Assembly: GCF_000158815.1 (NCBI RefSeq)
Contig: NZ_GG657738.1
Coordinates: 1,494,301 to 1,535,915, forward strand
Length of the DNA stretch: 41,615 nt
Direction: 5' to 3'
From: Micromonospora sp. ATCC 39149
Lineage (GTDB): Bacteria; Actinomycetota; Actinomycetes; Mycobacteriales; Micromonosporaceae
A model generated the notes under the pieces. It ran no database searches. It saw only the letters and a list, made by a program, of their open reading frames with translations, and was not told where the DNA came from. Positions 17,378 to 25,841 of this stretch are shown piece by piece; the stretch's first letter is position 1, and every line of letters starts with the position of its first letter. The translations under genes and the position numbers were made by a program.

Positions 17378-18919
17378 ATGCGCAGATGGTTACCCCTGAC
17401 GGCGGTCTGCCTGGGCACGTTCATGCTGCTGGTCGACGTCACGGTGGTGACGGTCGCGCTGCCGGACCTGGTCCGCGACCTGGACGCGTCGTTCGGCGCG
17501 GTGCAGTGGGTCGTCGACGCGTACGCGCTCGCGCTGGCGGCGCTGGTGCTCGGGGCGGGTGCGCTGGCCGACCGCATCGGGCACCGGCGGACGTACCTGG
17601 TCGGGGTGGTGGTGTTCGCGCTGGCATCGCTGGCGTGCGGTCTCGCGCCCGGCGCGTCGGCGCTGGTCGCGGCACGGGCGGCGCAGGGCGTTGGCGCGGC
17701 GGCCATGTTCGCGACGACTCTCGCGCTGCTCGACGGGGCGTACGCGGGCCGGGACCGGGGCACCGCGTACGGGGTGTGGGGGGCGGTGGCCGGGGCATCG
17801 GCAGCGGTCGGCCCGGTGCTGGGTGGGCTGCTCACCGAGGGCGTGTCGTGGCACTGGATCTTCTTCGTCAACCTGCCGGTCAGCGCGGTCGCGTTCGGGC
17901 TGGGGGCGCGGACGCTCGCCCGGGGCCGCCCGTCGGCGGGTGGGCGGGTGGACGTCGCCGGGGTGGTCGTGTTCGCCGCGGCGGCGGGCTGCGCGACGTA
18001 CGCGCTGATCCGCGCGGCCGAGGCGGGCTGGTCCGACGTCGTGGTGTGGGGGTCGGCGGGCGCGGCGGCGGTGCTGCTGGCGGGGTTCGCCGCAGTGGAG
18101 TCGCGGACCGGGTACGCCATGTTCGACCTGGCGCTGCTGCGGGACCGGGCGTTCGTCGGGGTGCTGCTCGCGGGGCTGCTGTTGACGTTCGCGGCGTTCG
18201 CGCCGTTGGCGTACTCGATGATCTGGTTGCAGTCGGTGCTGGGGTTGGGCCCGGTCGGCGCGGGGCTCACCGGGCTGCCGATGTCGGCGGTCGCGTTCGT
18301 CGTCTCGGCGGTGTCCGGGCGGGCGCTGCACGGCCGGCGGCCGGGCCTGGTGATCGGCGGGGGGCTGCTCTGCGTGGGCGCGGGCAGCGCGCTCACCGCC
18401 GGGCTCGTGCAGGGCGCGGCGGGCTGGCCGGCGCTGGTACCGGGCGGGGCGGTGGTCGGCGTGGGGGTGGGCCTGGCGACGCCGGCGCTGGGCGCGGTGG
18501 CGATGTCCCTGGTGCCGGCGCACCGGGGCGGGATGGCGGCCGGCGCGGTGAACACCTGCCGGCAGCTCGGGTTCGCCTTCGGCATCGCAGCGTTGGGCAG
18601 CGTCTTCGCGGCGGGGGCGCGGGGCATCCTGCACGCGCGCGGGGTCGGTGACGCGGCGGGGGTCGCCCACGCCGTCGCCGGTGGGCAGACTCCCGGCCTG
18701 CTGCGGTCGGTGCCGCCGGAGGGCCGGGCGCTCCTGGAGGGCGCGGCGCGGGCGGCGGCGGTGAGCGGGGTCCGGGCGAGCTTCGCGGTGGCCGCGGTGG
18801 TGGGGATCGTCGCCGGCCTGCTCGTGATCGCGCTGCTGCGGGCCGGTGCGGGCGGGAACAAACCCGGGGGCGCGCCGGTTGATCAAACGCGTGATCGACG
18901 TACCCCTGTCAGTCCTTGA
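17378..18919 (+). CDS. MFS drug exporter, DHA2 (EmrB/QacA) family
   Basis: Proton-driven efflux pump of the 14-helix family, 513 aa. The first helix [35 protein letters not shown] carries the family LDxTVVNVALP-like motif (here [12 protein letters not shown]). Motif A follows as [16 protein letters not shown] and motif C as [18 protein letters not shown], then [11 protein letters not shown]. About fourteen hydrophobic segments run to the end; the tail after residue 490 is hydrophilic. The last 29 bp overlap the monooxygenase start. The substrate cannot be read from the sequence; the AsnC-type regulator upstream suggests amino-acid-linked control. Confidence 0.94.
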   Translation: MRRWLPLTAVCLGTFMLLVDVTVVTVALPDLVRDLDASFGAVQWVVDAYALALAALVLGAGALADRIGHRRTYLVGVVVFALASLACGLAPGASALVAARAAQGVGAAAMFATTLALLDGAYAGRDRGTAYGVWGAVAGASAAVGPVLGGLLTEGVSWHWIFFVNLPVSAVAFGLGARTLARGRPSAGGRVDVAGVVVFAAAAGCATYALIRAAEAGWSDVVVWGSAGAAAVLLAGFAAVESRTGYAMFDLALLRDRAFVGVLLAGLLLTFAAFAPLAYSMIWLQSVLGLGPVGAGLTGLPMSAVAFVVSAVSGRALHGRRPGLVIGGGLLCVGAGSALTAGLVQGAAGWPALVPGGAVVGVGVGLATPALGAVAMSLVPAHRGGMAAGAVNTCRQLGFAFGIAALGSVFAAGARGILHARGVGDAAGVAHAVAGGQTPGLLRSVPPEGRALLEGAARAAAVSGVRASFAVAAVVGIVAGLLVIALLRAGAGGNKPGGAPVDQTRDRRTPVSP

Positions 18920-19901
18920 CGTCGCCCCCGTCGCGGCCGGTTCCACGGCCGGCGCAGCCCTGCGGCACACCACCGAGCTGGCCCGGCGGGCCGACGAGCT
19001 GGGCTACCGCCGGTTCTGGGTGGCCGAGCACCACAACATGCCGGCGATCGCGAGTTCGGCGCCGGCGGTGCTCATCGCGCACCTGGCCGCCCACACGAGC
19101 ACGATCCGACTGGGTTCGGGCGGGGTGATGCTGCCCAATCACGCGCCGCTGGTGGTGGCCGAGCAGTTCGGGACGCTGGAGGCGTTGCACCCGGGCCGGA
19201 TCGACCTGGGCATCGGCCGGGCACCCGGGACCGACCGGGTGACGGCGCTGGCGCTGCGCCGGACGATGGAGGGGCTGTCGGCCGAGGGGTTCCCCCGGGA
19301 GCTGGCGGACCTGATGGGCTACTTCACCGGCGAGGGGGCGGGCCCGATCGTGGCGACGCCGGGGCGGGGCGAGCAGCCGGAGGTCTGGCTGCTGGGGTCC
19401 AGCGGGTTCAGCGCGCAGCTCGCGGGGCTGCTGGGGCTGCCGTTCTCGTTCGCGCACCACTTCAGCGCCGAGCACACCGTGCCGGCGCTGGCGCTGTACC
19501 GGCAGAACTTCCGGCCGTCGCGGTGGCTGTCGCGGCCGTACGCGATGGTGGCGGTGAACACGATCTGCGCGGAGACCGACGAGCGGGCGCAGTGGCTGGC
19601 GGGGCCGGCCGCGCTGGCGTTCCTGAAGATGCGCTCGGGGCGGGCGCAGCCGCTGCCGTCGCCGGCGGAGGCGGCGGCGTACCCGTACACGGAGGCCGAG
19701 CGGGAGTTCGTGGCGCAGCGGCGTGAGGGGCAGGCCATGGGCTCGCCGGAGACGGTGGGCCGGCAGCTGGCGGAACTGCTGGCGCGGACCGGTGCGGACG
19801 AGTTGATGCTGACGACGATGGTGTACGACGGGGCGGACCGGGTGCGCTCGTTCGAGCTGGTCGCCGAGAAGGTGGCGGGCGGGCTGCGCCGGGACGGGTG
19901 A
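18891..19901 (+). CDS. Luciferase-like (LLM) flavin monooxygenase
   Basis: A bacterial-luciferase-fold oxidoreductase of the MsnO8-like subgroup using FMN or F420, about 336 aa. Segments: [10 protein letters not shown] at the N-terminus, [93 protein letters not shown], and [11 protein letters not shown] near the end. These are the hallmarks of the group annotated 'LLM class flavin-dependent oxidoreductase'. The GTG at 18891 gives the usual short lead before PLSVLD; TTG 18879 or GTG 18846 are alternatives, all inside the exporter 3' end, so translation is probably coupled. The substrate is unknown. Confidence 0.9.
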   Translation: MIDVPLSVLDVAPVAAGSTAGAALRHTTELARRADELGYRRFWVAEHHNMPAIASSAPAVLIAHLAAHTSTIRLGSGGVMLPNHAPLVVAEQFGTLEALHPGRIDLGIGRAPGTDRVTALALRRTMEGLSAEGFPRELADLMGYFTGEGAGPIVATPGRGEQPEVWLLGSSGFSAQLAGLLGLPFSFAHHFSAEHTVPALALYRQNFRPSRWLSRPYAMVAVNTICAETDERAQWLAGPAALAFLKMRSGRAQPLPSPAEAAAYPYTEAEREFVAQRREGQAMGSPETVGRQLAELLARTGADELMLTTMVYDGADRVRSFELVAEKVAGGLRRDG

Positions 19902-20101
19902 ACCCGTCTGGAAACGCCCGAAACACGATCTTCATACCGACGTCACCGCTGCGTTGCGCATGCCGCGTAACTTTGGTTCCGGTGGTGGTACGGCACTCCC
20001 CGGTCGGGACGGGTCGGGGGTGCTGCGGTGTGGTGCACCGGGCCGGAGCTGTGCGGATTCCGCGGCTGCGGCCCGGTGCCTGCCACCCTACCGAAGCGCG
20101 G
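19902..20101. other. Spacer between convergent genes
   Basis: 200 bp between the monooxygenase stop and the lyase stop. It is locally less GC-rich around 19915-19985. Rich in GGTGC/GCACC pairs around 20020-20045 that could form weak hairpins, but no clean terminator stem is seen and no coding region. Confidence 0.35.
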
Positions 20102-22387
20102 TCAGCGCAGGTAGATGTTCGGCGTGGGCGGGATGCCCATGCCGTCTCCGATGAAGAATCCCGGGTGCGGCGGCTGGTTGTAGGCCGTGTTCTGCCAGGC
20201 GATCGCGGCGCGGTACTGCGGGTCGTGCATCAGGGTGTGGATCCGGGTGCCGGTCTGGGTCGGGGTGCTGTAGATGCGCAGCGCGCGGCTGTCGCCGGTG
20301 CGCCAGATCACCTCTTCCCGCCAGTCGCCGAGGATGTCGCCGGAGAGCGCCGGGGTGGACTTGGTGCCGTTGTTGGAGGCGACGTCGCTGCCGGTGAGCA
20401 GCCGGGTCTCGCCGCCGGTGCCGTACTTGTCGATTTTCGTGCCGTCGAGGAGCTCGCGGACCGGGTCGCCGTCCCACCAGGCCAGGAAGTTCGCCGAGGA
20501 CGGCTTGCGGCCGACGTTCTGGCCCCGGGTGTTGGCCAGGTAGCTCACCGCCGACGACCAGGACTCGGCGCCGGGGCTGCCGGCCCAGATGTCGCCGGAG
20601 ACGCCCCGGCCGTTGTCTCCGGAGGCGGGGGTGGACCAGATGATCTGACCGGTGCGGGCGTCGGCGAAGTACGAGCTGGGCTTGCTGGCGTCCTCGTCGA
20701 CCTTGAACACCTCCAGGCCCGCCCGGCTCGGGTCGAGGTCGCCGACGTGCAGGGCGTCGCCGTGGCCGTTGCCGGTGGAGTACAGCAGCCGGCCGTTGTC
20801 GTCGATGGTGGCGGCCCCGTAGACGATCTCCTGCCGGCCGTCGGCGTCGACGTCGGCGACGGAGAGGTTGTGGTTGCCCTGGCCGGCGGCGGCGGAGTTG
20901 CCGGAGGCGTTGGAGTCGAACGTCCACCGCTTGGTGAGGGTGCCGTTGCGGAAGTCCCAGGCGGCGATGACGGCGCGGGTGTAGTACCCACGGGCCATGA
21001 TCAGCGAGGGGCGCTGGCCGTCGAGGTACGCCGTGGCGGCGAGGAACCGGTCGACGCGGTTGCCATAGCTGTCACCCCAGGAGGAGACGTTGCCGCGCGG
21101 CGGGTCGTAGTTGACGGTGGACAGCGCGGCGCCGGTGCGGCCGTCGAACATGGTCAGGAACTCGGGGCCGGAGAGCACGTACCCGCTGGAGTTGCGGTAG
21201 TCGGCCGACGCCGAGCCGATGAGCTGGCCGGTGCCGGAGCGGGTGCCGTCGGCGGTCTTCATGGCCACCTCGGCGTCGCCGTCGCCGTCGTAGTCGTACA
21301 CCTGGAACTGGGTGTAGTGGGCGCCGGCGCGGATGTTGCGGCCGAGGTCGACGCGCCACAGCCGGGCACCGGTGAGGGTGTACGCGTCGACGTAGACGTT
21401 GCCGGTGTAGCCGGACTGGGAGTTGTCCTTGCTGTTGGACGGGTCCCACTTGAGGACGATCTCGTAGTCACCGTCGCCGTCGAGGTCGCCGACGCTGGCG
21501 TCGTTGGCCGAGTAGGTGTACGCCTCCCCGGAGGGGGTGGTGCCGCCGGCCGGGACCTGCAACGGCACGTCGAGGTAGCCGTTGGCGAACTGGAGCGCGG
21601 GCGCGGACGGCGCCTGCTCGGTGCCGCCCACCACGGCCCGCACGGTGTACGCCGAGCCGGCCGCCGCCCCGGCGTCGAGGTAGTTGGTCGCGCCGGTGAT
21701 CGGGCTGCCGTTGACCTTCGTGGAGCCGCGGTAGAGGTTGAACGACACCCCGGAGGTCTCGGTGCCCAGCAGTCGCCAGGAGACGAGGTTGCCGCTGCCG
21801 GAGGGGACGCTGATCAGCCCCCGGTCGAGGTCCTCCATCTGCTTGGCCCCGGCGGGCGGGGTCGTCGGCGGAGGTGTGGTGGGCGGTGGCGTGGTGGGCG
21901 GAGGTGTGGTGGGCGGCGGGGCGGTCGTCGGGGGCGCGGTGGTCGGCGGTGCGGTGGTGGGGGCGGTGCTGCCGGTGCAGGTCGTGCCGTTTAGGGCGAA
22001 ACTCGCCGGTGCGGGGTTGCTGCTGTTGTTCCAGGAGGCGTTGAAGCCGAAGTTCGCGGTGCCGTTGGTGCCGATCGCGGCATTGTGGCCGACGTCGCGG
22101 GCGGTGAAGTGGGCACCGGACTGGGTGACGATGGCGTTCCACGCCTGGATGACCTGCTGGCCGGCGGTGTAGACCCAGGTGAGGGTCCACCCGTTGATCG
22201 GGTCGCCGAGGTTGGTGATGGTGACGTCGGCGCCGAAGCCGCCGCCCCACTGGTTGGTGACCTGGTAGTCGACCCGGCAGCCGGCTGCGGCGGCCGAGGC
22301 GGCCACGGTGCCGAGGGCACCGGCGGCGAGGGTGGTGGCCGCGACGGCGGCGGCCAGTAGGGAACGGCGGGATCTGGTCAGGTGCAC
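20102..22387 (-). CDS. Secreted CBM2-rhamnogalacturonan lyase (PL11 type)
   Basis: Extracellular pectin-degrading enzyme, 761 aa, cleaving the rhamnose-galacturonate backbone of rhamnogalacturonan I by beta-elimination. Order: signal peptide (basic VHLTRSRRS, then a long Ala-rich core ending ASAAAAG); CBM2 cellulose-binding module (about residues 36-135: GCRVDYQVTNQWGGGF, INGWTLTW, FNASWNNSSNPAP); a Thr-Pro linker of TTAPP/TTPPP repeats; then a lyase domain with several Asp-rich calcium sites (DLDGDGDYEIVLKWD, DYDGDGDAEVAMKT, DVDADGRQEI) and the C-terminal NTAYNQPPHPGFFIGDGM segment typical of YesW/YesX-like lyases. GTG 22387 is chosen because GGAGG lies 7 nt upstream; the longer frame is unlikely. 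Confidence 0.95.
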   Translation of the reverse strand: MHLTRSRRSLLAAAVAATTLAAGALGTVAASAAAAGCRVDYQVTNQWGGGFGADVTITNLGDPINGWTLTWVYTAGQQVIQAWNAIVTQSGAHFTARDVGHNAAIGTNGTANFGFNASWNNSSNPAPASFALNGTTCTGSTAPTTAPPTTAPPTTAPPPTTPPPTTPPPTTPPPTTPPAGAKQMEDLDRGLISVPSGSGNLVSWRLLGTETSGVSFNLYRGSTKVNGSPITGATNYLDAGAAAGSAYTVRAVVGGTEQAPSAPALQFANGYLDVPLQVPAGGTTPSGEAYTYSANDASVGDLDGDGDYEIVLKWDPSNSKDNSQSGYTGNVYVDAYTLTGARLWRVDLGRNIRAGAHYTQFQVYDYDGDGDAEVAMKTADGTRSGTGQLIGSASADYRNSSGYVLSGPEFLTMFDGRTGAALSTVNYDPPRGNVSSWGDSYGNRVDRFLAATAYLDGQRPSLIMARGYYTRAVIAAWDFRNGTLTKRWTFDSNASGNSAAAGQGNHNLSVADVDADGRQEIVYGAATIDDNGRLLYSTGNGHGDALHVGDLDPSRAGLEVFKVDEDASKPSSYFADARTGQIIWSTPASGDNGRGVSGDIWAGSPGAESWSSAVSYLANTRGQNVGRKPSSANFLAWWDGDPVRELLDGTKIDKYGTGGETRLLTGSDVASNNGTKSTPALSGDILGDWREEVIWRTGDSRALRIYSTPTQTGTRIHTLMHDPQYRAAIAWQNTAYNQPPHPGFFIGDGMGIPPTPNIYLR
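21843..21967 (-). repeat. Thr-Pro linker coding repeats
   Basis: Short in-frame repeats of a 15-bp type (encoding TTAPP or TTPPP) make up the linker between the CBM2 module and the lyase domain. Such low-complexity repeats are common in secreted actinomycete glycan-active enzymes and can vary in number between strains. Confidence 0.7.
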
Positions 22388-22620
22388 GGGATGCCTCCGA
22401 GGGAGGTCGGGCGGGCGCGGCGCCACGTGGGCCCCGGCGGCCTGCCCTTGACCGGCGGGAAGCGTCCGTCGCGCTGGCGGCGGTGATCGGACGTTCAATC
22501 GACGTCCATGGTTCGGCTTCGCGCCCTTGGGATGCTAGGACACCGCTTTTCCGCCCGCAACAACCGCCCTCCGCCGGCCCGACCCTTGCCCCCGCCCCGT
22601 TAAGTTGATCGACTCGGTGG

Positions 22621-24054
22621 ATGGCTGAGCACATGGACCCCGAGGAGTTCCGCCGCGCGGGGCACGCGGTGGTCGACTGGATCGCGGACTACTGGGCGAC
22701 GCTCGGGCAGCGCCCGGTGACCTCGCAGGACCCGCCGGGCACGGTGGCCGCCGCGCTGCCGGCCGGCCCGACCGCGCACGGCGAGCCGGTCTCCGCGCTG
22801 CTGGCCGACCTGGACGCGCTGGTCACGCCCCGGCTGACCCACTGGCAGCATCCCGGCTTCTTCGGCTACTTCCCGGCCAACACCTGCGGCCCGAGCGTCC
22901 TGGGTGACCTGGTCAGCTCCGGGCTCGGGGTGCAGGGCATGCTCTGGGCCTCCGCGCCGGCCTGCACGGCGCTGGAGACCGTGATGCTGGACTGGCTGGC
23001 CGGGCTGCTCGACCTGCCGGAACGGTTCCGCTCCACCGGCCGTGGCGGCGGGGTGATCCAGGACTCGGCGTCCTCGGCGACGCTGGTGGCCACCCTCGCC
23101 GCGCTGCACCGGGCCAGCGAGGGTCGCTGGCGCGAGGGGGGCATCGACCGCCGCTACCGGGCGTACACCTCCACGCAGGGCCACTCGTCGATCGAGAAGG
23201 CGGCCCGGATCGCCGGGCTCGGTCGGGACGGGGTACGGACGGTCGAGGTCGACCCGCAGACCCTCGCCATGGACCCCGACGCGCTGCGGGCGGCCATCCG
23301 GGCGGACCTCGCGGCGGGCGACGTGCCCGCGATCGTGGTGGCCACCATCGGCACCACCTCCACCACGGCCGTCGACCCGGTGCCGCAGGTCGGGGCGATC
23401 TGCGCGGAGTACGGCGTCTGGCTGCACGTCGACGCCGCGTACGCGGGCGCGGCGGCGGTCTGCCCTGAGCTGCGCTGGTCGCACGCCGGCCTGGAGTACG
23501 CCGACTCGTACTGTTTCGACCCACACAAGTGGCTGCTCACCGGCTTCGACTGCGACGCGTTCTGGGTGGCCGACTCGGGGGAACTGGTCGAGGCGCTGAC
23601 GGTGCTGCCGGAGTTCCTGCGCAACGCGGCGAGCGAGTCCGGCGCGGTCGTCGACTACCGGGACTGGCAGGTGCCCCTGGGCCGCCGGTTCCGCGCCCTG
23701 AAGCTGTGGTTCGTGCTGCGCTGGTACGGGGTGGAGGGGCTGCGGGCGCACGTCCGCTCGCACGTGGCGCTCGCCGACCGGTTCGCCGCCCGGGTCCGCG
23801 CCGACGACCGGTTCGTCCTCGCCGCGCCGCACCCGTTCTCGCTGGTCTGCTTCCGCCTCGCCGCCTCCGACGAGGCAAGCGCCGAGCTGCTGGCCCGGGT
23901 CAACGCCACTGGACGGGTGTTCCTCACCCACACCCGGGTCGCCGGCCGGTACACCCTGCGTCTGGCGATCGGCTCGCCGCTGACCACGCAGGCGCACGTG
24001 GACGAGGCCTGGGAGCTGCTCAGCGCGGCGGCCCGGGAGCTGACGGTCAGGTGA
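22621..24054 (+). CDS. Aromatic-L-amino-acid decarboxylase (PLP group II)
   Basis: PLP-dependent decarboxylase of the DDC/TDC family, 477 aa, expected to turn an aromatic amino acid (Trp, Phe, Tyr or DOPA) into its amine. Key residues are visible: PLP lysine Lys303 in FDPHKWLL, Asp271 in HVDAAYAG, His187 in STQGHSS and the substrate region HPGFFGYFPAN. The first 50 residues (EEFRRAGHAVVDWIADYW) are the family's N-terminal swapping helices. The start ATG 22621 has a weak ribosome site (CGGTGG); ATG 22633 (MDPEEFRR) is an equally plausible start. A promoter-like TTAAGTTGAT lies just upstream. The gene stands alone. Substrate not determinable from the sequence. Confidence 0.93.
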   Translation: MAEHMDPEEFRRAGHAVVDWIADYWATLGQRPVTSQDPPGTVAAALPAGPTAHGEPVSALLADLDALVTPRLTHWQHPGFFGYFPANTCGPSVLGDLVSSGLGVQGMLWASAPACTALETVMLDWLAGLLDLPERFRSTGRGGGVIQDSASSATLVATLAALHRASEGRWREGGIDRRYRAYTSTQGHSSIEKAARIAGLGRDGVRTVEVDPQTLAMDPDALRAAIRADLAAGDVPAIVVATIGTTSTTAVDPVPQVGAICAEYGVWLHVDAAYAGAAAVCPELRWSHAGLEYADSYCFDPHKWLLTGFDCDAFWVADSGELVEALTVLPEFLRNAASESGAVVDYRDWQVPLGRRFRALKLWFVLRWYGVEGLRAHVRSHVALADRFAARVRADDRFVLAAPHPFSLVCFRLAASDEASAELLARVNATGRVFLTHTRVAGRYTLRLAIGSPLTTQAHVDEAWELLSAAARELTVR

Positions 24055-24058
24055 GATC

Positions 24059-24102
24059 GGGGACGTGGCGGTGTCCGGTCGGCCGGGCACCACCACGTCC
24101 CC
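24059..24102. terminator. Long hairpin between convergent genes; repeat-like
   Basis: A 20-bp inverted repeat (24059-24078 with 24083-24102, 4-nt loop TCGG; one mismatch and one G-T pair). It begins 5 bp after the decarboxylase stop and ends 14 bp before the transporter stop, so it is probably a bidirectional terminator. Its arm (GTGGCGGTGTCCGG) closely matches the hairpin at 34609-34654, suggesting members of one palindromic repeat family. Confidence 0.75.
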
Positions 24103-24115
24103 GACGTGGCATCGG

Positions 24116-25036
24116 TCAGCCGACCACCGGGGCGACGGCGGGCTGGTCGGTCAGGGCCGTCTCGACCGTGGCCCGGGCGCGGCGGGTGCGCCGCAGCGCC
24201 CGGACGGCCAGGACTACGGCGGCGAGCCAACCGACGGCCAGGACCGCGTAGACCGTCCACTGGGCACCGCCGGGCAGCTCGCCGGCGCGGACCAGGGTCC
24301 GGGCGTTGGTGAGCACGATAACGCCGCCGATGACCGCGCCGAGCAGCTGGGCGGGGACGATCCGGACCAGCCAGGCGGCGATCGGGGCGGCGATCAGGCC
24401 GCCGATCAGCAGGGCGGCGACGGTCGGCAGCAGGAAGCCCTCGGTGCCGAGGCCGATCAGGAAGCCGACACTGGCCGCGCCGGCCACGACGAACTCGGCG
24501 GTGTCGACCGAGCCGATGACCTTGCGGGGTTCCATCCGGCCGGAGACCAGCAGTGCCGGCGTGGCGACCGGGCCCCATCCCCCGCCGCCCGTGGCGTCGA
24601 CGAAGCCGGCGACCAGGCCGAGCGGGCCGAGGAAGCGACCGCGCAGCCGACCGGCGGCGCGGTTGGCGCGCAGCGGCCGGGAGAAGCGCACCAGCAGGTA
24701 CGCGCCGAGGGTGAACAGGATCGCGGCCATCCAGGGCGCGGCGGCCTCGGTGGAGATCGCGCTGAGGAACGTCGCGCCCGCGAACGCGCCCAGCGCGCCG
24801 GGGAACGCGATGCGGGACACCACCCGCCAGTCGACGTTGCCGAACCGCCAGTGGGCCACCCCGGCGGCGAGCGTGGTGCCGATCTCGGCCAGGTGCACCG
24901 AGGCCGACGCGGCGGCCGGGGCGACCCCGGCGACCAGTAGCAAGGTTGACGAAGTCAGCCCATAGGCCATGCCGAGCGAGCCATCGACCAGCTGCGCGAC
25001 GAGTCCGACCAGAGCGAGGACCAACAGCTTGCGCAC
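24116..25036 (-). CDS. TauE/SafE family sulfite/organosulfur transporter
   Basis: Integral membrane transporter of the TauE/SafE/TSUP family (DUF81), about 306 aa with eight hydrophobic segments. The two internal repeats each carry the family motif: VAQLVDGSLGMAYGLTSSTLLL with HLAEIGTTLAAG near the N-terminus, and GLVAGFVDATGGGGWGPVATPALLVSG with STAEFVV-like DTAEFVVAGAASVGFL in the second half. Members move sulfite, sulfonates or related anions. GTG 25036 is preferred because AGGGGG lies about 6 nt upstream; ATG 25060 has its GGAG directly touching the start. It follows the Rrf2 gene on the same strand (about 120 bp gap), so the two are probably linked in sulfur control. Confidence 0.92.
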   Translation of the reverse strand: MRKLLVLALVGLVAQLVDGSLGMAYGLTSSTLLLVAGVAPAAASASVHLAEIGTTLAAGVAHWRFGNVDWRVVSRIAFPGALGAFAGATFLSAISTEAAAPWMAAILFTLGAYLLVRFSRPLRANRAAGRLRGRFLGPLGLVAGFVDATGGGGWGPVATPALLVSGRMEPRKVIGSVDTAEFVVAGAASVGFLIGLGTEGFLLPTVAALLIGGLIAAPIAAWLVRIVPAQLLGAVIGGVIVLTNARTLVRAGELPGGAQWTVYAVLAVGWLAAVVLAVRALRRTRRARATVETALTDQPAVAPVVG

Positions 25037-25156
25037 GAGCGCCCCCTGACTTTTCGGCATCTCCTATCAACTTGGTCGACAATGCGGCACGGGGCGCCCC
25101 ACGGTCAAGCCCCTATCGGTTAAATGTTGGGACCTGTGTGGCGGGCGAGGCTCCGG

Positions 25157-25627
25157 TCAGCTCCAGGCGCGCGGGTCCGCGGCCAGCTCGCTGATCCGCT
25201 CGGGCAGGGCGCCGCTGGCCACGTCGGCGACGGTGACCAGGTCCAGGATCTCCCGCTCGCTGGCCCGCAGGGCGATCCACACGTCCTGCAACGCCTGGGC
25301 GGCGCCCTGGTAGCCGAGCTGTTCCGGACGCTGACCGCGCACGTGCGCCAGCGGCCCGTCGATCACCCGAATCACCTCGGCGAGCGAGATCTCGGCGGCG
25401 GGCCGGGCCAGCCAGTATCCGCCCTCGGGGCCACGCTGGGCGTGCACGATGCCGCCCCGGCGCAACTGCAGCAGGATGCTCTCCAGGAACTTCGGCGGGA
25501 TCCCCTGCGCCTTGGCGATCTGCTCGGCGGTCACCGGGCGGGACCGCGCGGCACCGGCATCGTCGGCGACCGCCGCGAGCTCGGCAGTCGCGCGGAGGGC
25601 GTAGTCGACCCGGGCAGAGAGACGCAT
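25157..25627 (-). CDS. Rrf2 family transcriptional regulator (no cysteines)
   Basis: A 156-aa dimeric winged-HTH regulator. The HTH region (about residues 1-75) shows MRLSARVDYALRATAELA, AEQIAKAQGIPPKFLESILLQLRRGGIVHAQRGPEGGYWLARPA and ISLAEVIRVIDGPL, all diagnostic of Rrf2. The protein contains no cysteine at all, so it cannot bind an Fe-S cluster like IscR, NsrR or RsrR and is closer to CymR-type members that respond to sulfur metabolism. This agrees with the downstream TauE/SafE gene. The ATG has no Shine-Dalgarno but a TAACCT hexamer 7 nt upstream, which suggests a leaderless mRNA. Confidence 0.92.
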   Translation of the reverse strand: MRLSARVDYALRATAELAAVADDAGAARSRPVTAEQIAKAQGIPPKFLESILLQLRRGGIVHAQRGPEGGYWLARPAAEISLAEVIRVIDGPLAHVRGQRPEQLGYQGAAQALQDVWIALRASEREILDLVTVADVASGALPERISELAADPRAWS

Positions 25628-25634
25628 GCTGGTC

Positions 25635-25640
25635 AGGTTA
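25635..25640 (-). promoter_or_regulatory. Candidate -10 element for a leaderless Rrf2 transcript
   Basis: TAACCT on the minus strand ends 7 nt before the Rrf2 ATG, the distance at which transcription would begin at the A of the start codon. Together with the lack of a ribosome site this fits leaderless expression, which is common in actinobacteria. No clear -35 is seen. Confidence 0.4.
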
Positions 25641-25841
25641 GTCGCCCCCCCAGCCGGCCGGACTCCCACCCCTCGTCCGAACGGGGGAAGCGGGGGTGGC
25701 GGGGCCGCTTTCGGGGCAGGCCGGCGGCGCTCGCGGGCTGGCGCGGGCGTGGCACCATACCGGTGTCGACGGACGACCCCGACCGCCGACGCAGCCTCGC
25801 GCCTTCGGGGATCGCCAGGCCGATGGGGGGCAGCCACAGCG

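Noticed and set aside
21843..21967. Short regular repeats considered as a CRISPR-like array
   Set aside because: The repeats are in frame, code for a Thr-Pro linker and have no spacers.
22600..24096. 498-codon minus-strand frame opposite the decarboxylase gene
   Set aside because: Antisense to a decarboxylase with all PLP residues in place.
25061..25140. Definite Rrf2 operator before the TauE/SafE gene
   Set aside because: TATCAACTTGGTCGACAA is only weakly symmetric and cannot be called as a site from one sequence.
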